Below the pieces are notes generated by a model. That model was not told where the DNA came from. It did no database searches and was given only the letters and a program-made list of their open reading frames with translations. This document shows, in pieces, positions 1 through 64,000 of a DNA stretch of 64,000 nucleotides (position 1 is its first letter; each line of letters starts with the position of its first letter). The translations under genes and the position numbers were made by a program. Location: assembly GCA_009760855.2 (NCBI GenBank), contig WPIO01000056.1, forward strand, positions 1,494,501 to 1,558,500, read 5' to 3'. This DNA is from Cristatella mucedo. Lineage: Eukaryota; Bryozoa; Phylactolaemata; Cristatellidae.

Positions 1-110
1 GTCTTTCTTTTGCAGCGAATGTAAAGCGCCTAGAAAGAGATTGAGTTCCCTGAGGGCGCTTTATCCAGTGCGTTATTATTATTACTTTTATTATTACTAT
101 TGTTATTATT
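1..110 (+). mobile_element. LINE-A 3' tail
   Basis: Hairpin tail (AAGCGCC...GGGCGCTTT) and degenerate ATT repeat; the element enters from the left edge. Confidence 0.75.
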
Positions 111-1288
111 AACCACAGCTATAGCCGTGCTACACTGCGGTACAGGCGGTGGGTTATCAACCCGTTGGTCAGAGAGTTAAAGTCCAGCTCGCCGTCAACT
201 CCGCCCAAACCTTTTCATCGAACTCGGAGAGCATTTTCGGCAACTAAGGATTCGTCGGCTCCGAAGCCGCGTCATCGCCGTCGAGCGACGAAGGAGTCGA
301 AGGTTCGAGCAGCCGCTGCTGCGAGACAACACCTTCGCCGGTCGCCTTTTAGCACGCGCCGCCGCGCGAATAGCATGCCGCGAAGCTGTACGAACGGCGA
401 CGCACCGCCTAGCGGCGGACGGGTCGATAAGGAAGGGAGATGGTAATAGAAATCGGCCAGCCGGCGCGCTCGCCCGAGTCGCCTCTGCATGGGCTGAAGC
501 GAAAGTTTTACCGATGTCGGGAACTCCGACGTAAGGATTCCAGGGATTCAGGCTGGCCACTTTGGCGTTGCCACTGGGCCGGAGAATGCAGACGACGTCG
601 GCGGCGCCAGCCGGCCAGAGTTTCCACGTCCGACTTCAGACCCGGTCAGCATCCCGCGACCAGCCGCTCCTGTTTCGACCAATGAAACGCCACCTGGCAT
701 TCGCCGCGGGTTGCCAGTCCATCGATTTCTGCTGGGCTTCGCCCGGCTGTGGCGTGAAATCGCGGCTGCGCTCGACGGAAAGCTGCTCTCTGCAGCCTTG
801 CGATGTTCCAGTGAAGGTAAATAGCGGACCCAACTATTCGCGGTCGTCTGCGGCTAGTGTGGCCGTGCCGCTGCCGCGACGCTCGCCCGAGCCGTTTGCA
901 CGCACCCTTCGGGGCAGCCAGCCGGATCGAGTCCTTCTAGTCACATTTCGTCCGGCCGCCTGGCTAGACGAGCGTTGCACTTCTTTGAGGAAGTGCGTCA
1001 GCGGTCGGGCATTCGGCTGGTCGAGCGCTGCGCGAAGTGGGCTGCGGCAATGCAGCTGTCCAACCTCCCGCTAGGCTACCGCTCCCGAGTAGCTCCGTCG
1101 GTAGCTAGCTAATTACGTCTGGTCGGGCCAATTGCTTTGTGGCGCTGCTGGTGGAGTTTCACTCGTGCGACGTCGCTTAGGAGCTGGGAGAGGGGGGATA
1201 CAGGTCAGCGTGCAAGTAGCGCGGATGGATGCTTGCCGACTGTCCTTGCGTGCGTTAGTTGGTAAGCTCGAGTCACCCCACCCCCTGG

Positions 1289-1295
1289 TATAAAA
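1289..1295 (+). promoter_or_regulatory. TATA-like box
   Basis: TATAAAA in a CG-rich setting about 1.2 kb before the candidate leader splice site. Only a motif match; a chance occurrence is possible. Confidence 0.3.
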
Positions 1296-1945
1296 CCGTC
1301 GTTTTCCCTCACGCTAAACGTTCCTCCTTGCGTTCGCCAGCGTTCGCTCTGCCGCTGGATTGCCATAGCCCCGCGGTGCAGGCTCTTAGTGTCGTACTCG
1401 TGCTGCGCCTACTCGTGTTACCTAATGCCAACAGGCTTTAGCTCGGAAGGTCCCCGAATTTTTATAGAAGCTGGCTGGCTCTGGCGGTACGCGACGCCAG
1501 TTGATCGAAGGTTAAGGTCGTCTCCCCACACCCATGTCACTCCGGCTCCTGATCCGCGTTGGGGCGCACTCGTTGCTGCAGTCGATCAATCCCTTCCCAG
1601 CGCTATCGCGGGCAGCTATTTCCCCGAGCATGTCGGCACACGTTAGCAGTATTCTGCAGGCGCCGAGCTCGCGGCTTTATCGGCGTGGTCCGGTAGTGGC
1701 TCGTCCCGGCCTTTAAAATAAGCAAGTCCAAATGCTATGGAGTTGTGACGGAGAGCAGTATCGAATATGGCGTCGAGCCCGCAGCGGTAGCAGAGCACTT
1801 GAGCATAGCTACCTCGATTGTCGCCAAGGAGAGTCGTGCCTGAAAAAAGTGCGTTCTGGCAACCTGTTTTCGTGGCTTCCGGTTTTCAGGCTGGGCTCTG
1901 CATCATCCTAGACCATCCAATACTATCAGGTGTGTTTATGGCTGC

Positions 1946-2090
<145 letters not shown>

Positions 2091-2785
2091 GGTGAGAGAT
2101 AGCACTGTATCTTAGCAAGCCAGCACAGGCAGAAGTCATGATACCATGGATTTAGCTGCCCACTTTCAGCTAACCTACTACCACCTGCAAGAAGCAGCAG
2201 TTTTTCGTACATGCAAAAGGGAGACATCAGTGGCAGTTGTCATTCGATGTCAGAATTGTTGCTAACTACTAGCTAGGAAGCATTCGATACTTGATCACAT
2301 GGGGAGGGGGCCGGGCGTGTGGCTGCTTGCCTAATGTCTCGGGCGTGTGACTGCACTGTAGATCCCTCGCTGGCTGGACTGGACGCAGTGCACCCTGGTC
2401 CCACGAGCTGCCGCGAGACGCGAGGCCGGATCAACTGTCTGAATCACAATGGCCGTTTGTCGAGGAGAGGCCTTGCATTAATCAGGTAAGTTATGTCTCC
2501 ACTGCTCGGTTGCCTGCCCACATGGTGGTAAGTCGTTCTAGCTCAGCCGTGCCGGCAGATGTGGCGGGTCCTGCTCATGGCATCCTGTGGCACCCGACTC
2601 TATGTGCCAGTGCCTTGTTGCAGTAGACAGGATTTACAGTCGCCATCTTCTTAGAGACCAAGCTCAAGTGCTTCTGCTAACTGCCTTTTTAGCTGCATCG
2701 TCGTCTACTGCGGGCAGGCTATCCTACTCTGTGTTTGCATTGTAGCAACTCGACGTGAAGACATAAAGAAGACAGAAAAAGCGCC

Positions 2786-54182
<51,397 letters not shown>

Positions 54183-55439
54183 TACATAGAAGTCCTGCTT
54201 GGTGCTGTACCTTTTCGGCAACTGCTACTTTCCACACTGTGCTAGTTTGCGGTATCACTGGCCTACAGGCAAAATCCACAAATGTGCTCAAACATAGGCA
54301 ATCATTGTTACCGACAGCATTCGCAATGTCAAGCAAACTCTCCGGAGTTGCTGCTAAAGCGTTTGTGTGGAGACGATGTTCCATTAACCAACTTTGATTT
54401 CTTGGCTACTTGCAACATTGCTGTATGGGTTCCTGAAAAAACTGCTAACCCTGCCCTATCAATTATTCTAGTCATTTGATCTTATGTTAATTTTGTGTGC
54501 ACATGTGCCGAAGCGATGCCATATTTGTGACTCTTTTTGGACATTAACACGTTTATGTGTTTTGAATTCATTTTACATGTAAGATATTTGTGCCTCTGTA
54601 GCATGGCACTTGCGCAAAGTAAACCCCCATGGCCATCCACATTTGTTATTTATTATGCTGCTATATGCGATTCCAGTTAAGCATTGTCAGATGAGGTGAT
54701 CGGTGTCAGCAGTTTACCTCGATCTCGTTCCCTCCAGCCAATGGCATGGCAGCTTATTGCTCCTTATTGTTGTCACTTCTGGGTCACCTGCCTTGTCTCT
54801 TATTTTGGCGTCTCCATATGTTGGCCATTAGTTCTTTTTTGAGCGAGTCAGCACATCTTCATGTCTATTATAACTGTATATGCTATCGTTCACAGTGCCT
54901 TAATGTCTGGCCTTACTGCTTGGTGAACCGAGGCAAGCGTTGCTGCGCTGGATCTTAGGCTGTTTGGCTCAGGAGCCAGCTTAGGACACCGTTTAAGATG
55001 GTTAATCAGCACGGTTAATTTATTGCACGATCATTGACTCTGCAGATCATGTCAGAAGCACCACGTGTTCTAAGAGACCTACCATGTTAGTACTAATTTG
55101 ATTAGGGTATGAACAATTGGTACTTATCACTATTGTAGTTTTGTCCGCGAAATCCACTGTGTCGAACCAAAAGTGTTCACCAAGTATATGCCTGACTCGG
55201 CAAAACTAGCCACCAGAGAATCCACTGCTTTAGTGAGGGGCACTGGTGCATGATTGTTTAAGTAGAAAATCGTGCCAGCCCAGACTCACAAGTTGAACCA
55301 GTTTCTTATATGCATGTTTGTATGGATAAAGCTTTCTGCTTTTTAGGTGGCACTAGGCTGTCCATAACTATTAATTAACGCGAATCTGATTTTACCCGTA
55401 ACCAATAAGTGTAGGCATTTGGGGAATGTTTACTGCAAT

Positions 55440-55590
55440 CCAGTTATCAATGGCAGCGATGTAAGCTGCTAAGGAGTGAGTTGAGGGCGCTCGAAGGCAG
55501 CGAGTGGTGAAAGGAAGAGTAACAGCTATGTGTCATCTATATACAATTAAAGGCCTGGATGGTCCTAGGGGATTACATTGGCGAGAGAGA
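55440..55590 (-). mobile_element. Small LINE fragment
   Basis: Minus strand resembles the RT stretch before and after YADD (AxDTxLLFL-like) with several changes. Confidence 0.45.
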
Positions 55591-56239
55591 TAGAGAGAGA
55601 GAGACTAAATTGTGGGCTGAAATGCACAAAAAATCGATCGCTTCGATACGTGGCCGTTGATGTATACGCTCTGAAATCCCCTACTGAGTACTTCGGTAAC
55701 TAAGCCATTGCAGCGCCCAGCTTTTTGAGAATAGATAAATTAGTTACGCAAAACACGAAAATTCCTATATTTATTTTGAAATGCTACAAAGTTGATCTCC
55801 CAGCAATCCCATTTTTTTACCCGGTTAATGTTATGCAAAGGTACGTTTATTGGTCGGAAATCCTCCGAGCAGTCTTAGGTGTTAAACCAGGTCAAGGAAC
55901 ATCAGCAGATTTGATTGACTGTCGGTCTAGTCAATGCTTTTGTTTGCAATTTGGTCACTAAGTGTTACTTAAAAGACGGATTACCTGATTGTGTGACGAG
56001 AAGCACCAGTGTTTTTGGTGTGCTGTTTGCTTTAGACGGGCTGTTTGTCGGGAACCTCCAAAGATTCGAAATTTGTCTATGTGAAGGTTTCTAAGCCGAG
56101 TCATTCTCTACTGTCGAAGGGACACTAATAGAAGCATTTTACTTTTTAGTTGTCACTGCTTAATGCCATCAGCTATGCAAACTTGTTAGTTTGGATTTGA
56201 TACTGTTTACTTCATTACCCAAAAGCGCTTGATATTATA

Positions 56240-56397
56240 TAAATATATTTATTTTTAGAACGTCCCAAGAGAGCGTAGTCTAGTCAGCCGCTTCACTTAG
56301 GCCACGGGGCTCGAGACCATGACCTCAGTCATCAAATGCATTCACGTTGACCTCGATTCGAGGATGGCACCTTAACAGGGTAGGCTGAGCCCAGAGC
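56240..56397 (-). mobile_element. SINE-1 copy e
   Basis: Minus strand; eroded box B (GGTCTCGAGCCC) and the GTGAATGCATTTGA insert shared with copy d. Confidence 0.7.
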
Positions 56398-56481
56398 TAT
56401 TTAAGCCTGCTCACCCGGTCCGCTCCAGTCGCCGTTGTGAATCCGACGTGTGCACTCTTGAGTGCGACATACATAGCCCAT

Positions 56482-56622
56482 GCGATAGCCCAGAAAGTAA
56501 GGAACCCACGACCGAGGTCATGTGTTTGAATCCTGCAGTGATGATACTTTACTGCCAACTGCATTGGAGATAGCCCTTAATGCTCTTCTGCCGCTATACA
56601 AATGAGGCTATTAAATCGGCCA
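56482..56622 (+). mobile_element. SINE-2 copy c
   Basis: GAGGTCATGTGTTTGAATCC, body TTTACTGCCAACTGCATTGG, tail CTCTTCTGCCGCTATACAAA and TGAGGCTATTAAATC. Confidence 0.72.
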
Positions 56623-57339
56623 ATATTTATTATTGTCATACATTATCTTAATAGCTTTTATTTTCCATTCATCGCACCTACTCCTACTGACTTGAAGGCA
56701 TCCCTTGACGCGATGAAACTAAAAGGTAAGGGGAATAAAGAAGAAACTAAAGCGACATGTTCCTCGCAATAATCGCTCCTTCGTCCGAGCGACGTCCTAG
56801 ATCGTGCTAAAATCGAGGATGCTAGTATCATTAGTTATGTGCTTCCAATCCAGTATATCCCTGTATACAGTGTCTGGAGATTTAGCCCGGTTGTGCCACT
56901 TTGTAAGTTTATGATTATTCTTATTACGCCACTAAAATAAATTCAACATAAATAATGTTAAGCGTTTAAATATCCTATCCGAAAAAAAGCCTTTCTTCCA
57001 AGCTTGCCGCTCAGTCAAGTACCCCACAGATATGCAGATTAAGTATTGGTTAGACTGGCACAGAAACCATTGCGGCCAGCTTAAGTCTGAGAACAGCAGT
57101 TCCATTGACATTAGTCGCTGGATAGCTAGGCAATAGCCATCGACGGTATAAGTCGAGGATTATTCGAAGACGCTGCTAAGGTACCCAGGGAAATGCGTTG
57201 GTTGCACTAGTTCTCAGGTATATTTAAAACAATAGTGCAATCGTGACTCAGGTGATAGTCACTTGTGCAGATGAAGAGGACTTGTGCAGAGACTTCCGAT
57301 AACCTTCAACCGTACATATCAGTCTTCTGTGGGCCGGCT

Positions 57340-58055
57340 GTTCAGAGCCTCGGCCGGCGCTGCCACTCTCAACTCCCTATCTTGCCTTTGATTCTAATTC
57401 GATGCATCATTGAGGCTACGCTACCAGCTACGCACGCTCCCTAGTTGAATTGGCTGTCCTGAAGCTGCTGAGCAACCGCGGCGGGGGGGGGGGGGGGGGT
57501 ACTGCAATTCTCTGGCTACAATCGTCGGCTCTATAATAGTTGACTTCCCACACGTGAATGAACCTACGTCAGCCAAGCTTCCCAGTGAACTAAATATCGG
57601 AGGTTGGGCGATCTGCGATCGACTCGGCTGGGGTGCTTCGACCACAGGCAACCCGAATTGGTCGAAGCCAGCTTCTGTTTTCGGGACTTGGACGGGCCAC
57701 GTTGGTTCCAGAGGCGGCGTACCGGATGCGACGGGCAGCCGTGCCTGGTAAAACGAGGCACACCGACGCGCGTCGTCTGCTGGCCCCTACGCGAGCGGTT
57801 GGGAGGCGGCGATGGAGGCGGCGGTTCCCGGATTCCCAGCGGGATGGCTTAGCAGCTGCACTTAAGTACTGTCTGCAGATACTATAAGCGGTCGGCCACT
57901 CTTGGCTTCTGACCTCATGCCCATTCACAGCTCAGTACGCCGATCGGTCCTAGATTACTCGAACCGCATCGGGACGCTGGGAAAAGTGATTGTCGTCTGC
58001 GTCACAATCCCGTCACCGAGAAAGCTGCACCGAGCAGTTATCACTCTGCGCCAGA
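57340..58055 (+). promoter_or_regulatory. GC-rich region upstream of gene 2, probable promoter and 5' UTR
   Basis: Rises in CG content compared with the spacer and leads into the ATG of gene 2; includes a run of 17 G at 57483-57499. No clear TATA box. The reverse-strand frame here (57590-57928) is composition-driven. Confidence 0.4.
57483..57499 (+). repeat. (G)17 tract
   Basis: Uninterrupted G run; length may be uncertain in the assembly. Confidence 0.9.
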
Positions 58056-62190
<4,135 letters not shown>

Positions 62191-63229
62191 TGGTGCCTTA
62201 TTAGTTGTTTTTGCATGATATCTATCACTGTCTTAGTGGTTAACTTTCGTACCCTCGTTCTGCGAAACACTTCGCCCTAGGCTCCCATTCGCTAACCTGA
62301 CGACGAAAGTCGTCAAGGGAATCTATGAAAGCTGACAGTTTGTCTCACCTAATGCGAATACCCCGGTAGTACACTGCAGAGCTCAAACAGGCATGACATG
62401 CGAAAGATATACTGGCTTTTCCCACTGTCACGAGTAAGCATATTGGTAAAGCCTGTCGACTGGCTTTTCTTTAGCTTTTTCTAGGTGTATTGATAAAGCG
62501 TTGCAGTTTCTTACCGACAGCATTTGTACTCTCAATTCGTGATTATATGCCATGTGCTTACAGATCCAGTGCTTACCAGCTAGGTCACTATCACTAGCTG
62601 CAGGGATACGCTTGCTTTTGCTACATAGCTTTGAGCAGCCACCTCCCGTAAGTTTCAAATTAGATATTTCCTCATTCCTTGGCCAGATTTATATAACGCT
62701 AAAAATCCCTGAGATTGTATTGGGTCACACAGAATGTTGGTTGCCTCCAGAGTTGAATCCCACGACGTCATACTTCAGAGAAGAGTCATATCAATGCACC
62801 TCTTTTGACAAAACAAGTAATTACAAATTTATCTTTAGTCCGATCGAGCACTGGGTCTTGGAAATGCAAGGAGTTTGCAAAGACAGCGAAGGCGTAGGGA
62901 TCGGGTGGGGAAAGGACGAATCATAGAAATGACAAGATCGTGTGGGACAGAAAATTGGCATAGCTCAAAGTGTAATCTACACGATTCAGTGCATGGTTGG
63001 CGAGATGGCTGTCTGCTTGAAAAGACGAGGTGTTATCCTAGCTTCAGTATTTGGCAACATATACTGGCAGAGCATTGGATATTTTACTGATGGACGTGGC
63101 CACGAAAAATCAGTAACATCTATAAACTAAGACGGAAGACCTATGGGTACATAGCTCCAGCGGCCACGAAGTGCATTGCGAAGCCTAAAATGCATTTGCT
63201 ATTTGCAACGCTGACCCTTTGCATGTGGA
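62191..63229. other. No recognised gene
   Basis: A/T-richer sequence. Two adjoining open frames (62552-62926 and 62942-63130) have no recognised motif and no splice support. Confidence 0.6.
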
Positions 63230-63388
63230 TCTGATAGCCCGGGAGGTATGGTGCTCCTCGCTCTTAACGACCGAGGTTGTGGGTTCGAATCCTGCAGTGG
63301 GCAATCAGTTATTGCCAACTGCAAGCGGCGGTGATAGCCGTTTAGGCTCTTCTGCCGCTCTAAAAGTGCGGTTGCTCAATCAGCTAAT
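63230..63388 (+). mobile_element. SINE-2 copy d (best preserved)
   Basis: GCCCGGGAGGTATGGTGCTC, box B GGGTTCGAATCC, body TTATTGCCAACTGCAAGCGG, tail CTCTTCTGCCGCTCTAAAAG and GCTCAATCAGC. Confidence 0.75.
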
Positions 63389-64000
63389 ATATATCTATTG
63401 ATAATATTCTCAATGGCTTAGTTATTGGCTGAGCGAAAGAAGTAGCCAGGCTGCGGCAAACACTCAAATATCTCTCGTGTACCCATAGCAATTTCTGCTT
63501 CGTAGATATATCTAGACCTTTTTAGCATATGAAAACTTTGGAATTATTGTCATTAGTCACTATAGCAGTGCTTTTGCTATTGATAAAACCTTATAGTAGA
63601 TGTCTCTATAAAGCAACACTAGACTTGATTGAAATAGCCAAAAACAAATTGCCGTCAGCTTTGATAGCTGTGTGCTTTGCAGTTGCAGCCGGTCGGTGTA
63701 ACCAGAGATGACCAGGACAGCACATCAAGAAGGTAAGTGTAATGGTTAATTGCCTCCATGGCTAGTTTCGATCAGGCAGGCATATACCCTTTTATACCCA
63801 TAGTCGGATGAACCACTTTTTGGAGAATCTGGTACTCCGGGAAAGAAAAGGCAACTTTAGTGAGATGCTTGCTGTTGCAATACTCGAGTAAAGTTCTGTC
63901 CGAATGACGATAATATTGCACTTGATATTTCGATATATTTCGTTGTGCGTGTTACTTTCGATTTCATATAATGCAATGAGCTTTTTTTGGAACGGCTAAA
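63389..64000. other. No supported gene
   Basis: A 60-codon frame at 63529 has a hydrophobic start (MKTLELLSLVTIAVLLLLIK) like a signal peptide, but nothing else supports it. Confidence 0.5.

Larger units (their letters stand above)
54183..57340. other. Spacer between the kinesin gene and gene 2
   Basis: Begins with the kinesin 3' UTR (its end and poly(A) signal could not be fixed). Holds a small LINE piece (55440-55590), a SINE-1 and a SINE-2; the rest shows no gene. Confidence 0.7.

Noticed and set aside
107-136. Start of an upstream gene at the left edge
   Set aside because: The edge is a LINE-A tail; no coding exon precedes the kinesin promoter region.
562-1074. 170-codon open frame upstream of the kinesin
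   Set aside because: CG-rich DNA with overlapping frames on both strands, no domain-like pattern and no clear splice partners; more likely promoter or leader.
62552-63130. Two adjoining ORFs (125 and 62 codons)
   Set aside because: No recognisable motif, different frames, no splice pair linking them.
63529-63711. 60-codon ORF with a hydrophobic start
   Set aside because: Short, A/T-rich and without splice or homology support; a chance frame cannot be excluded.

Overview
The window is animal nuclear DNA. It carries spliced genes with GT-AG introns, and its introns are full of retroposons and microsatellites. There are no bacterial-type operons, no CRISPR array and no viral genome. The domain layout of the main gene is metazoan. 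The LINE/SINE mix and small-to-medium introns suggest an invertebrate or other non-mammalian animal, but I cannot assign a phylum.

Main gene (about 2786-54182, + strand): a complete kinesin-3 motor of the UNC-104/KIF1A/KIF1B type. I rebuilt 34 coding exons by hand from protein similarity, GT/AG borders and codon phase. Every junction keeps frame, and the exons sum to 5481 nt (1826 codons plus TAA), close to vertebrate KIF1A/KIF1B. In order they encode the motor domain (exons 1-8), neck and coiled coil (8-9), FHA domain (10-12), coiled coil (13-14), the conserved KIF1 stalk (15-22), the C-terminal KIF1 region (23-31) and a lipid-binding PH domain (33-34). This is the architecture of a plus-end motor for synaptic-vesicle precursors and other membrane cargo. 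A CG-rich region with a TATA-like box and a probable non-coding leader exon lies upstream. Three places suggest isoforms: a 41-codon exon (18) that partly repeats the start of exon 19, an 18-nt microexon (28), and a CG-rich block before exon 9 with in-frame ATGs that could start a motorless product.

Introns and the 54183-57340 spacer: at least two non-LTR retrotransposon families related to CR1/L2, called LINE-A and LINE-B here. All copies are broken and most are 5'-truncated. There are also two tRNA-derived SINE families. SINE-1 ends in the same hairpin tail and ATT repeat as LINE-A, so it probably borrows that LINE's machinery. Long CT/GA, TA, TCTG, CA, poly-C and poly-G tracts are frequent.

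Second gene (about 58056-62190, + strand): a spliced gene I do not recognise. It has four well-framed exons, a possible 30-nt microexon and a possible terminal exon, for about 406 residues. Its protein is mostly disordered (Ala/Pro/Glu-rich) with a basic NLS-like patch and two copies of a motif of form L-[ST]-D-x-[DE]-Y-x-E-[IL]-F-x-[ST]-V. This is the best candidate for something undescribed. The last 1.8 kb holds a SINE and weak ORFs only.
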